A stretch of 64,000 bases of DNA from Cordilura impudica. Lineage: Eukaryota > Arthropoda > Insecta > Diptera > Scathophagidae. How positions within the stretch are numbered: position 1 is the first letter of the stretch; each line of letters begins with the position of its first letter. The stretch lies in contig OY821518.1 in the NCBI GenBank assembly GCA_963682025.1, positions 150,196,754 through 150,260,753 of the forward strand. The letters are read 5' to 3'. The notes under the pieces were generated by a model. That model saw only the letters and a program-made list of their open reading frames with translations. It was not told where the DNA came from and did no database searches. This document shows, one piece after another, positions 12,485 to 22,984 of the stretch. The position numbers and the translations under genes were made by a program.

Positions 12485-13171
12485 ATGGAAAAAATAGTGA
12501 GTATTTGCTATTGATAAACATTTAAAAAACATTAATAATATCGTATTATCTGTTTTGTTTTACGTAAGACAATTACATTCAAGACTACTCAAGCCAGGGC
12601 CGAAGGAAGAAAGCAAAAATTACTATTGCTGGCACAAAAAAAGGCGGCCAAGAAGGAAGAAGCAAAACAACGATGATGTACAATATGAAGATGCTGGATA
12701 ATGTAGCCGACATGCTGGATGGTGAAGATTCGAAATTTTTGCAATCGAAAAGAGGCAAAAGCAACGAAAAGTAAACATGCTGCTGGTGATGATGAAAGTA
12801 AACATGATATTAAGAATTGTTTCCGTTTTGTGTTTGCCAATGATAAAAAGCTTCACATGACTCTTTTCACAATATGTACGTCGCGTTAATCATTTAATCA
12901 ACGCCAAAAACAACAATTTCAGCTTGGAATGTATAACTTGTTTGTGGGCTTTGAAGATAAAAAATGTTTATGTATATGCAAAGAAAATGAATTGAAACAA
13001 AAGAAGTTGGAGGCTCATCGTCAACGTTTGTTGAGTTTATCGAAAAAGGAACGCAAACAACATAAAAAGTTGGCTGAGTTAAAATAGGAGTTGGATGAGA
13101 CAAAAGCCAATTCTAAGGTTTTGAGTGACATTTTGGAGGAATTTGCTGATGCTTGTAAAAATTTGTTTTAA
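12485..13171 (+). pseudogene. unidentified host-gene pseudogene, Lys/Glu-rich coiled coil
   Basis: A first exon ATGGAAAAAATA is followed by a donor GTGAGT (12497) and an intron of about 73 bp ending in an acceptor TAAG at about 12569. The next exon encodes a basic, Q/K/A-rich stretch (TTQARAEGRKQKLLLLAQ and so on). After that the frame is broken by several shifts but coding character persists in pieces: a segment with HDIKNCFRFVFANDKK, and a C-terminal helical part with EAHRQRLLSLSKKERKQHK. An in-frame TAG follows, then the frame continues to a final stop near 13171. The composition suggests a nucleolar or RNA-processing type coiled-coil protein, but I do not recognise it. It is convergent with the Dicer-1 remnant. 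Exon 2 starts again, diverged, near 13171-13215. Confidence 0.55.
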
Positions 13172-14127
13172 GACAATTGCATACAATACTACTCAACCCA
13201 GGGCCGAAAGGAAGTAATCACAAATTACTATAGCTAAGCTAACCATTGGTGCAGTTGCTGGTGACGAAACTTTTCGCAAGTTGAATTGTGGTATTGTATT
13301 ATTGTTTTTGATTATCACTTGCATGTAAAGTTCGTGTAATGCTTCTCATCGTAATTTGTCTGGTAATATTCCCATCACCGTTAGCTTCATACATAAAACA
13401 TTAATTTTCTACTTTTTTTATTCCTGTAAGTAGACGGACTTGTACACCTTGGAATGAAGTTAATGGAGGATTTAATTTTGATAAAAGTAAACAATAGAAG
13501 CAACAAAATCAATACGAATAGAAAAAATGTAAGTTGGTGCAATTGGCGGTATGGTCAGAGTGGAATTGTTTTAATTTAATAAAATATGTGAATTATATTT
13601 TCAACAGCTCGAAAGCAAATAAATCTTAGTAGGAGAGAACGACCAACCATTAGCAGAAATGGTAGCGCAACCTACATATTCCACAAAAGCCCATCAATCC
13701 TTAAACAAATTTTAATATATAAGAGAAGGATGAAATAAAAAATGTATTTGTAGATTTCCACCGTTTTTAAACATGATGTCCCCAAAATGATGACAATGTA
13801 TGCTCAATTTATGAAAAGTAATATACAGATCGCTTAAAACGCGTAAAAGTAGAAAGTAAAGCCAAAACTACAAATGGCTAAAGTTAAACCTCTAACTACA
13901 ACATTAGTTCCTTTTGATTGCTTTAATTTAAAACTAGAATTTAATGTAAATTTTTAATTATCTCTGCATCTATGCAAAAATAAAATGAAACTACGGGCAT
14001 TTATTTCAAAACTAAAACAAAAGAATGGTTTATTTGAAAAACTTTTTTGATACTTTAACATAATGAAATGTATATATTTTTTTGAATTTTTCGATCTAAC
14101 TACACAACATAGATTAAAATATAAAAA
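13172..14127. other. inter-pseudogene sequence
   Basis: It starts with a diverged repeat of exon-2 sequence (AGACAATTGCATACAATACT, compare AGACAATTACATTCAAGACT at 12568). The rest is AT-rich and presumably the former 3' regions of the two convergent genes. The overlapping ORFs at 13954-14284 are chance frames over the Dicer-1 remnant. Confidence 0.45.
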
Positions 14128-15040
14128 CAATTCTTCAACTGACGTAAAGCACATTTATCAGCAGTACATTTGGCAATCCGATATTTTCTACCGAAAAACT
14201 TGTACGGTAACACGAACACGTCGGCCATCAGTTAATTTTTCGGGTTTGCTGAAAATTAAAAATTTGATCCCATGTACAATTTAAATGTTAAAGCATAAAA
14301 AATAACATAAATTTGGCAGTTTCAGGTTCTTATCCAAGTAGTTCCCTTATTTGTAATTTTGCCACCGAATTGCTAAATTGTTTAATTTCAGGACATATTA
14401 TTGTAAACCAATTACACAGCATCTAAAGACATATTCGAGTCTAAAAATATCGCACCTGCAACAGACTCGAAAACATCACCTAATTAATGCCTTTGGTATT
14501 TCAACGTCTTCATAATATTAACCTCTTCGATTATACTATAACCATTTTTCGTATGAATACGCACAAAACGATCAATAGCTTCGTTACGACCTGAGACATG
14601 TGTCTAAATTATTTGCGGTTTTCATGCCTTACAGCTAATTACGGAAATACGGTATTGTTAACTAAAGCAGATCTCAAATCGGTTAAGGCTCCAGGTGAAT
14701 GTTGCCTAGGGTCTTCATACAAAAGCCTTATCAAATAATCCAATACAGCATCACCCAGAATTCTAAACACAATCTATTGGGAGTATGAGGCATAAATAAT
14801 GGCTTGCAACAAGTACGATCTGCCGCGGAATTTATATTTCAAAGCTTGTTCAAATTTCGTATAACCCGGCGCTTCTTCACCATTGGGTATAGTGTAGCAG
14901 TGGAGATTTGGACGAAGTCTAAGAGCCATAAACAGTAACAACAGTCAGGAAAAGTACTACTAGGTTCACTAGCTTCTTTAGCATCATATGCTATACTCCA
15001 AATAAGGTTTCAACGCAATCGGCAACAGATTTATCTAAAC
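14128..15040 (-). pseudogene. Dcr-1: Dicer-1 pseudogene, RNase IIIb to dsRBD
   Basis: Dicer-1 makes microRNAs in flies. The minus strand carries recognisable pieces of its C-terminal end in the right order: a stretch with FEQALKYKF and SYLLQAI, then [10 protein letters not shown] and [20 protein letters not shown] (RNase IIIb), then DVFESVAGAIFLDSNMSL, then KPEKLTDGRRVRVTV and RIAKCTADKCALRQLK (dsRNA-binding domain). Several frameshifts and stops break it, so it is dead. Between ETAKF and KPEKL sits about 70 bp ending in TTTTCAG, which looks like a retained short fly intron with a decayed donor, so this is a DNA-level copy. The N-terminal helicase, PAZ and RNase IIIa are absent. Assignment is strong because the motif order matches insect Dicer-1; Dicer-2 is less likely. 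Confidence 0.88.
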
Positions 15041-16015
15041 GAGAAATAAAAATTAGTTTTATTTATTTCCAATATATTTTATTTATATTTCGAGTTTTAA
15101 TGAAATTACCTGGAATACTATATTTTCTCTAAAAATTTATTTACTGTAATGTGTTATGTTAAACACACTCACTTTAATTACATTATTATTTTGTCAGCAA
15201 ATATTAGTTATAATGTAAATCTTATTTAACACACTTATTTCAATTTATAATACAATTAACTGCAATAAGAACGCGTTAATTTGCCCACAGAAATTTCAAT
15301 TTGTGACAATGAATAAGCAGAAATAAATAAAAAAAATATACAACGTGTATAAGGGTGACAGCATATTATATTAATATAGTTGTTTCCTCTGAAAGTGGTT
15401 GTAAAAATATTATGAAAATTTCTGTAATTCACAAAGAAAAATGTAGATGTCGCTAGTATGTGTCTGGACTGGTTGGACGGTGGCCAGCACTTACCAATGA
15501 GTATGCTTTTTTAATAAATATTTGAGAGATCTTCAATGTGGATTTTGTTGTTGTCCAACATATGGTTTCGTTTAAAGGTCTGTATTGAAAAGCACTTGAA
15601 AAAATAGTGGAATATTAGGTTTAAAATTTAAATTATTTATTCTAACTTTGCATAATTATATTACATTGTAATTTCAGAAGAGAGGTGGGAAAATTATTTT
15701 TTTTCACTCATATTAATTTTTGCATAATTTGCTTTCAAAAAATTTAGACAAACATAAATTACGTAAAAAGGTATATTTAAGATTCTAATTTGAATAATTT
15801 ATTGAATTTATCATGGAAGAATTAAAGGCGATTTGGAATAATAAGTTTTTTTTTTAAGTAAAACTAATACGCCCTTATTTTTTATTTTTTTGATTTATAG
15901 ATAACTGCAAAAAATGTAGTTCTCAGTTTACATGTATGATGAAATAATAAATATTTTTTTCTCTTTTGTGTAGGTGTATTGGTGTTTGCACTTCCTTAAC
16001 CCTTTCGCATCTGCA

Positions 16016-16409
16016 GGGATACATATGTCCCAGCAAATGTTTAAAGACGACTGAATTTAAAAGTTTACACTCAATATGGGATATATGTGTACCAAATCGT
16101 CGTTTGGAATGTTGTCTAACGGTATTTACTTATTTGGTTGTCTTTCTGAGTTATTTATGTGTTTAGTTTTGTATTAGAAAATGTGGAGTGCAGTCGCAAT
16201 TGACAACAAATTATTGTTTTTCCTAAATAAAAAATAATATTATCAAGAAGGAAGTGTTCTGTACTTAAAATAAGTGAAAAACGTTATTACTGGAAGTATT
16301 TAGTAAAAGGTAAGTACAATAGATATTTTTTTTATAGGTTTTTTTTTAAGTTTTTCGCTGCGGGACATATTTATCCCAGTCGTCTTTTTTGAGGGGACAT
16401 ATATGTCCC
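16016..16409. promoter_or_regulatory. left subterminal 16-bp palindromes (three copies)
   Basis: Near-perfect palindromes of the form GGGACATATATGTCCC lie at 16016-16031, 16362-16377 and 16394-16409, all upstream of the transposase ATG. Two more lie near the right end. Positioning at both subtermini suggests binding sites for the transposase, perhaps its cysteine-rich C-terminal domain; this is inference. The ATG-less extension of the ORF through the third palindrome is why I start the protein at 16458. Confidence 0.7.
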
Positions 16410-16457
16410 GCCAGTCCTGTAAACTTTTTTATTTTAATTTTATTTCTTGTTAGGAAA

Positions 16458-17791
16458 ATGAATCGGAAAGAAATTGAACAACATTTGTTGGACTTATCCG
16501 ATAGCTCACTTAGTAATGATCCTTTTGGAAGTAGTGACAGCGAAATTGATCCAGATTTTCAACCTGAAGATGAAAATATAACTTCAGATAGTGATGATGA
16601 GAGAAGTGATGAAAATGATGACGATTCAAACACAACAAATGGTCTACCTACTAAAGAAGATGACAACGAATCTAATTTGAACTTTACCCCTCCGTCACAT
16701 ATTTGGTTTAACCCAGACGATTCTTTTCAACCAAAACAAACATTACCAATATTCCGTTCATGCAGTACCATTATTTCGCGCGAATATAGCCATATTGAAT
16801 TATTTTATAAGTTTTTCCCAAAAAGCTTGATAAACTACATCGTTCAATGCACAAATGAACGTTTGGAGATGCTCAATAAGACAAAACCTAGAGCGAGTAG
16901 CATTCCAGAAACTGATAGTGGTGAAATGATGATTGTTTTGGGGGTTATGTTTGTAATGTCATATAACCGCATACCAAGCATGGAGAATTACTGGTCACAC
17001 CATTCTTCGTTGTGTAATATGATGATAAAGACAGCAATATCACGAGATAGATTCAGGATATTATCATCTAAAATGTATTTTGCTAGTCCTGAGAAACCTG
17101 CAAATGCTACCAAAACATATTATATTGACGACGTCGTGGAATGTTTAAAAAAAACGTTCCAAAATAATCGCCAAGATAGCGTATATCAAAGCATTGACGA
17201 ATCAATGACCAAATTTAAAGGTCGGTCTTCATTGAAGCAATATATGCCAATGAAACCCACAAAAAGAGGAATCAAAATGTGGCTAAGGTGTGATTCACTG
17301 ACGGGATATACATATGATTTCAATATTTATAGTGGAAGAGAAGTAGATCCTGCTAAGGGCACTTTGGGAGAACGTGTTGTGAATAAATTAGTGGAAACAA
17401 ATCGTGAAAAGGACGTAGCAGTGTGTTGTGATAGATTTTTCACAAGCGTCTCCTTGCTAGAAACGCTTAATTTTGCCGCATTGGGAACATGCAATTCTAA
17501 TAGAAAAAATCTACCAAAATTATCAGAAAAATTGAAGAGAGGCAATAGCATATTCAAAGTCAATAGCAGTGGCCTTATTTTTACAAAGTGGCAAGATACT
17601 AAGGAAGTTTTGCTTTTGAGTAACTGCCATAATACATCTACAACAATGGTAAACAAAACGCATGCAAATGGAGAGAAATGCGAAGTTTCTTGCCCACAAA
17701 TGATAAAACATTATAGAGATATGATGGGCGGTGTAGATAGAGCAGACCAAATGTCCACTCTATATGAACTCGATAGAAAATCAAACAAATG
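16458..17791 (+). pseudogene. piggyBac transposase, N-terminal part (interrupted)
   Basis: It catalyses cut-and-paste transposition at TTAA. The frame is intact from ATG 16458 (first residues MNRKEIEQHLL) for 443 codons. An acidic Ser/Asp-rich N-terminus (about residues 15-75) is followed by the DDE_Tnp_1_7 domain. All three family aspartates are visible: one in SIDESMTKFKGR, one in VCCDRFFTS, one in GGVDRADQM. The frame is cut just after RKSNK by a Transib insertion, at the codon for the conserved Trp that follows in this family. An upstream in-frame extension begins at 16389 but crosses a subterminal palindrome, so the later ATG is preferred. Apart from the insertion I see no lesion, so the host element was probably young when hit. 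Confidence 0.93.
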
Positions 17792-17830
17792 CACAGTGGG
17801 GCCAAATGCATGAAAAGTGGCGATTAATTC
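17792..17830 (+). repeat. Transib left terminal inverted repeat
   Basis: It starts with CACAGTG, identical to the consensus heptamer of V(D)J recombination signals. It differs from the right repeat at only a few positions (G/T at base 5, C/A at base 18). Confidence 0.95.
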
Positions 17831-18392
17831 ATAGAAGTCATAATTTAAAAAAAAAATATTTTTTATTAATGGATATTTATAAATACATAAAAAACCAACA
17901 TTAAAAAAAAAACAGAGTGAAAAAACACATTTTTTAACCCTTTATGGGCCATTTTGTGTTCTGTAAAAAATCCTCTTTTTTCACATTTTTTGCTGTAACT
18001 TTGGAACGGTGCGCTATAAATTATTCAATTAAATTGCAAATTAAACCATGCTAAATGTACTGTAAGAAAAATAAGTAATATTTTTAAAAATAATAAGGAA
18101 TAAATATTTTATATGTATTTTTATTAGAAAATTTTTAAATTAAAATCATACCTTTTTTCTCGAAATTTTAAAATTTTGCTCAAAAATGAAACATTTGAGA
18201 ATCTAATTGTTTTTTTATTGATAAATAACCATAAACACACTATTTAAAAAAAATTTAATTAAATTCGGTTATTATATTTTTTTTTTTTTTTTTTGAAAAC
18301 AACAATTTTTTATTATAATCATTATTACCTTCAATGTTAGTATTTACTTCACATTCAATTTCATAATCATAAATTAATTCGTTACAATAATC

Positions 18393-19249
18393 TTAATCTT
18401 CATCTCCATCTTCATCTTCATCTCCATCTTCATCTCCATCTTCATCATTGCTATTTTGATTGCTGGGAAGTACAAGCAACTCCAATGCAGATTTCGGCAT
18501 TAGCTCTTTTTTCTTTTTAGAACTATTGTTCATGCTTGTTATAAACGGATCTGAACTTAAGAGAAATCTATTAAAGATATCTTCCATTGTTTTTTATCGA
18601 CTGCATTTACGGGCAAAATTCTCCCTATAACTTTTAAAATCTTTATTTCTGGCTTCCTGAGACTCTTCGGTTAGCTGACCAATTGGCAATGGCGATAATG
18701 ATATAATTTCAGGCCCATGAATAAAATATTTGTGAAGAGTAGGAGGCATATAGTACCATGGATATTTTTTCACAAATAGCCTGGCAGTGTTATTAGCGAA
18801 GTTTGTAAATTTTTCAATGTTGACCTCAATACCACTAGAAACTGCAATTAATATTGTGTGCATATTTTTGATCAACTCTAAATCAATATTAGTAATTTCA
18901 GCAGATACTTCTGCATTCTTAAAAAAACGTCTTGCAGTATTCCCGTCATTAGAGTTACCAAAACCAGGTTTTGGTTGATCAATGATCAATCCCGTTCTCT
19001 TTTTAAATTCGCGTTGAACACGACTTTTAGTTTCAGCAATAATTTTTTTTCTTCGTCACTTCTTGCCTGCCATTTTTGAATTGGAAGTTTATATGCCAAG
19101 TGAATAAGACATTCAAAAAATCTTATCCAGCCATGTAGGACAGACAAACCGAACTCCATGAAGTCTACGTTGGAATCTCTAGAAATCATTTGTTCAATAT
19201 TGTTGAACTCCTTGCTGGTAGCGCCACATATGTAGCACTCATAAACACA
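18393..19249 (-). pseudogene. Transib transposase C-terminal remnant (RAG1-core-like)
   Basis: Family role: a DDE recombinase that cuts and joins the element ends. Visible in order on the minus strand: a zinc-type CYICGAT, then FMEFGLSVLHGWIRFFECLI, then KPGFGNSNDGNTARRFF, then PWYYMPPTLHKYFIHG, then PIGQLTEESQEARNKDF, which contains the glutamate aligned to RAG1 E962. The end is acidic (DEDGDEDGDED). A one-base shift lies in an A8 run (19043-19050) and a TAA in frame at 18594-18596, so it is not functional. An in-frame stop just upstream of 19230 and missing sequence mean the N-terminal half, with the two catalytic aspartates, is gone. About 285 of an expected 650-700 residues remain. Confidence 0.9.
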
Positions 19250-19975
19250 TGTAAAATAATTTAATTAGTTTTATTCATAGTAAATAAACCCAACATACGC
19301 AATCACGTGAGCATGCGTGAATTAAAGTTACTCACGCCCCCATCTCTAATTAACAACACATTTTTTAGCTACAATAACAACTACTATAACGAAAATAATG
19401 ACAAAACAAAGTAAAAACAACTTGATGTTTTGTTTTGTTTTTTTTTTTCATATTTGTGGATTTTTAGCATCTTGAGTTATTTCACAAAAACAAGCATAAC
19501 TCAAAAATCGCAAAAAATCGCAAAAAAATATTTTGGGGTTTATTAGTTGAGATCTGATATTATAACACTATATAGACGATTTTACGCAAGCTCACGAACA
19601 AAGTTGTTGAAACTCCATATATAAATCAAAAATAGCCCATTTTTGGGCTAATTTTATTTTATTAACATTTAATATTTTTAAAACATTTATTTAAACAAAA
19701 AAACATGTACTATATAGCAAACTACCTGAAGTTGACGGTTCCATTATAAAAATTTAACTTTTAGAAGTATTAATAGAAAAAATTATCAATTGAAATATCA
19801 AAATTTTCACTTTTTTTCAATATGCACAAAAAAAAATAACAATTATTCAACTTTAAGTGCTCACTTCAACTAAAGCAAACAACTTAAAAGTATAATTTTT
19901 GCAATTAGTGATGCAGAATTTTATCCACTTTCACCCGGTACCAAACACGATCATGAATTTTAAAGTTCATATTTT
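19250..19975. other. non-coding part of the Transib
   Basis: AT-rich, no coding signal. It probably spans the internal deletion point and the 5' region of the original transposase gene. Runs of T and A only. Confidence 0.5.
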
Positions 19976-20014
19976 GAATTAATCGCCACTTTTCATTCAT
20001 TTGGCCCCAATGTG
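19976..20014 (-). repeat. Transib right terminal inverted repeat
   Basis: Read on the minus strand it starts CACATTGGGGCCAAATG and is followed on the plus strand by the AAATG duplication (20015-20019). Confidence 0.95.
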
Positions 20015-20374
20015 AAATGGTGGAAAAAGGTTTTCTATAGACTTTTGATGATGTCAGCGGTCAATGCATGGGTAGTTCATTGTGAGCTGAATCGAAAAAA
20101 GAAACCTTTTCTTGATTTCCTTGTAACATTAGCAGAAGGTCTTATTGACGATGGATCAAAAACTGCAACGATTCGTCGCTCCAACAAAAATGGTCGTGTA
20201 TCCAGAAAACGAAAAATGCTTGGCAATGTCAGTCTTCATCTTCCCATAGAAGGTCCGACTAGAAGACGGTGTATAAAATGTGCTGACTCAAAAAAGGAAA
20301 AGCGAACTAAAACAATTTGTAAAGAATGCGAAATTCCTTTATGCAAAGACTGTTTTGCAGAGTATCATATGTAA
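20015..20374 (+). pseudogene. piggyBac transposase, C-terminal part
   Basis: It continues the frame interrupted at 17791: KWWKKVFYRLL, then a conserved segment VNAWVVHCELN, then a basic linker and a cysteine-rich domain (CIKC, CKEC, CKDC with a final H). In piggyBac the cysteine-rich domain binds the subterminal repeats. It is 119 codons, so the two parts sum to about 562 residues, the usual length. An apparent GTG start at 20012 belongs to the Transib end and is not native. Confidence 0.93.
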
Positions 20375-20522
20375 TATATTTAATTTAAGTGTATAGATCT
20401 TATTTTTAAACCTGGAATATATTTTTACTTTACTTTTATTTCATACAAATAAATGAATTTCTTTTATTTTTATTCAGATAGATTGTTTTTCTTGTAGCTA
20501 ATATTTGTTTCAAAAGGCTGTT

Positions 20523-20570
20523 GGGACATATATGACCCATCACAAAAGGAGAATGGGACATATTTGTCCC
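20523..20570. promoter_or_regulatory. right subterminal 16-bp palindromes (two copies)
   Basis: GGGACATATATGACCC (20523-20538) and GGGACATATTTGTCCC (20555-20570) mirror the three left copies of the piggyBac. Confidence 0.7.
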
Positions 20571-20993
20571 ACCCCCTCCAGCCTGCCCCCAGAATATATT
20601 TAAAAAAAAAAACTTTTAAATCATACATTTCAGACTAGATTAAACGTAATATATTTATCAAAAGTCATTTAGTACTTAAAACTGAAAGCCGCGGCGAAAG
20701 GGTTAAGGGGTGGTAGGTTATAAAACCGTTTTCTGAATGCACAACATGTCGAGCGTGTTGTTTCAAAATTTTAAGTAAATCAGAGCAAAACTTGGGAAGA
20801 TACAGCGTTTCCAGCGACCGGCCTCATACGGTATATAGTGTATAAATCAGTTTTTAAAAAAACTTTAAACCGACTTTCTCGCAAATATATGTTCGATGGC
20901 CGTGAACATCATAACTCAAAATCTACTTGACCGATTCTTTTGAAATTTTAGACACTATATCTACACATAAATAATCAGGTAACCACGAAAAAA

Positions 20994-22980
20994 TTTTTTT
21001 AATTCTATTTTCTTCCTCATTTTTGAACAACAAATTCCCGAAATTGTATAGCAAAAACGTTTTTCACTGCAAAATTGCAGCAAAAAAAAAATTGTAAAAA
21101 CTCTTCGTCACTACCTCAGGAAACATGTCGCCTTTGAAACGCATTTCGATTTTTAAATTTCACATCATCCGGTAACGAGTTATGATGTTCACCGCAAAAC
21201 AACAACGCCTCCGGAGATTCCCTGTCACGGACTTATTTATTAAAATTTTTAATTGAAAATTTTTTCAAAGATTCTTCAAATGTTATACTATAACGTATAT
21301 ATGTATAATAATCCAACATTATTCATATCTTCAAAAAAGAATTATGAAAATACGACTTTTTTAACTTTTAAAACCTTACCTTAACCCTTAAGAAACTTTT
21401 AGGAACCTTGCTCTAAAGCGTTTTTTTCTATGCTATTCTATTTTTTTACTGTAAAATGGAGTTCGGTTATAATGAACTCGCCGAGACCGGCCAAATTATT
21501 ATACTAAGTTCGTTATAACGTAGTATTTTTTTTGTTTTGTCCGAAAGGTTTAAAAACTTTTTTTAGTTAAATAAGTTTATTTATTTTGATGCATTTTAAA
21601 AAGTTATAAATCATAAATTAAATTATTAAAAAGATACATATTATTTGTTTGCCTTAATAAGACTACAATTACCGAGTTTCTATCAAAATAAAATATTTTT
21701 TTAAAATCATATAATATTAAAAACTCCTTATGTATAGAAGCAGAAAGTACAAAGCAAAGGTTGGCTACTGGCAAACTTTTTCGAAAATATACATAAAAGG
21801 AGACCTTTTACAAAACTTCATTTGAAAATCGAAGTTTTTGTTTTGTATTAAAATTAAATTAAAATATAATTAAATTAAATATTAAAAGAAATTTAATTTA
21901 TTATAAATTTTTCGTTTATTTAAATTTAAACTGTTTATTTTATTCATAATTTTTAAACGGGCGCCTAGGCACCACACAATCAACTAGTTATAAATACCCT
22001 TTCTTGCAATTATGTAAAATAACAATTTTTATATTTTATTACCACTTTTAGAAGCATAAAAAACCCACACCCTAACCCCTTTTAAAAGGTGAAGCATAAC
22101 TGCTCATATCTTAAAGGGCTATGTCGCAATAGTTTATTTAAATTGTTTCCCATTTTGTCAGGTATTTAAACTATATAACTCTAATTCAGACTATTAATGT
22201 TTTTGAAAGATACCTATGTAAATGTACCTGTAACAATTAAGCGCATTATATCTCAACCCTTTTTTATAAGTATATAACAACTCCTGACAACTCTACAGAC
22301 ATGCAAAAAAATACACCCCGGTGCACCCCGTTTTATCGACTCAGAAAGTGTTTTTGAGTCGATCCGTATAATAAAAGATGGATAAAGGTCCAATATTTTT
22401 GGCAGTTACAAACATCACCTCAAACTTAATATATCCTAACCACATAGTGGACAACTTTTGTATTCATAAATTTTGCAGAAAATATCTAACCTTGGGTCAG
22501 AAAAATTGTTCTGGTGCACACGGGCGGAAACTGGCGGGTGTATAATGGGGTATAGGAGTATAGGGTAGGGTTCGGACTATAGAAGAGTGCAAGATTTTTT
22601 CTGACTGCTTTTGACTGGCAGGAGTAATGCTCTATTAAGTAGGAGATTTTCGGAAAATTTGGACCTTTTTAAAAAAATTTTTTTTTTACATTTTAGAATG
22701 ACTCAGTGATATTACATTCTTAACATTAATAGTATGGAAGCCACAAAATTATACAAAATTTATTTCACTTCAAAATCTTTAAATCAAAAAAGTTACAGTC
22801 ATTCAAAAATAAAAATTTACAAAGAAATTTTTAATTTTAGCTAATACTGAGGAAGCCCATTTTCGAAGACCCTGTTCGCTGTGATATAGTTGAGATAGAG
22901 CCGGAATTTTTTGGCTCCCGAGGTTTACTAGTATTTACTTTCAAATGAATAACATAACTTTAAAATCGGTAACAAAAAAA
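20994..22980. other. AT-rich stretch without genes
   Basis: It begins where homology of the left arm ends. A segment near 21460-21535 (GTTCGGTTATAATGAACTCG and AGTTCGTTATAACG) resembles a pogo/Tigger-type terminus but has no partner. Dispersed repeat copy 3 lies at 22300-22445. No coding signal. Confidence 0.5.
22300..22445 (+). repeat. dispersed repeat, family copy 3
   Basis: TCGACTCAGAAAGTG, GAGTCGAT, ATAATAAAAGATGG, AATATTTTTGGCAGTTAC and ATCCTAACCACATAGTGG. Collinear with copy 2 and inverse to copy 1. Confidence 0.7.
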
Positions 22981-22984
22981 AATT

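Larger units (their letters stand above)
12290..15480. other. 3.2-kb insert of host-derived DNA flanked by direct repeat
   Basis: GGCCAGCAC occurs at 12281-12289 and again at 15482-15490 (TGGCCAGCAC if one mismatch in the empty site is allowed). The right arm has one copy only, at 35577-35585 in reverse orientation. This is either an insertion with a 9-10 bp target duplication or a deletion in the right arm between short repeats. The insert has no convincing terminal inverted repeats. It carries two convergent gene remnants, both with intron traces, so its source was genomic DNA and not reverse-transcribed mRNA. Confidence 0.75.
17792..20014 (-). mobile_element. internally deleted Transib element
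   Basis: 39-bp terminal inverted repeats (17792-17830 and 19976-20014) begin CACAGTGGGGCCAAATG and CACATTGGGGCCAAATG. A 5-bp target duplication AAATG flanks them (17787-17791 and 20015-20019), and removing the element with one AAATG restores the piggyBac frame. Five-bp duplications and CAC(A/T)(A/G)TG-type termini are typical of Transib, the superfamily related to the RAG1 recombinase. It encodes the C-terminal third of a Transib transposase on the minus strand, so the superfamily call does not depend on the ends alone. Confidence 0.93.
16000..20702 (+). mobile_element. piggyBac-family element carrying a nested Transib
   Basis: TTAA (15996-15999) precedes CCCTTTCGC at the left end, and GCGAAAGGG at 20694-20702 precedes TTAA (20703-20706). 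These are the hallmarks of piggyBac transposition. The right arm of the inverted duplication has the same flanks joined across a single TTAA (35047-35050), which is the uninterrupted target. Without the 2.2-kb Transib the element is about 2.5 kb, the normal size. It encodes one transposase on the plus strand. Confidence 0.95.
11780..20993 (+). repeat. left arm of large inverted duplication (interrupted)
   Basis: Three segments (11780-12289, 15481-15999 and 20703-20993) are, in order, the reverse complement of 34757-36095. Identity over the middle segment is very high, with only a few differences across about 500 bp. The outer ends (before about 11830) are more diverged. The arm is interrupted by a 3.2-kb host-DNA insert and by a piggyBac carrying a Transib; the right arm lacks all three. 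The repeat unit has no ORF of its own and I do not recognise it. It may be a duplicated unique segment or a non-autonomous element. Confidence 0.92.

Noticed and set aside
12290..15480. Processed (mRNA-derived) pseudogenes
   Set aside because: Intron remnants in both genes and absence of a poly-A tail argue for DNA-level duplication.
17327..17750. Two minus-strand ORFs inside the piggyBac transposase
   Set aside because: They are shadows of the well-supported plus-strand frame.
17792..20014. hAT element reading of the insertion in piggyBac
   Set aside because: CAGTG-like ends suggested hAT, but the duplication is 5 bp, not 8, and the encoded protein is Transib/RAG1-like.
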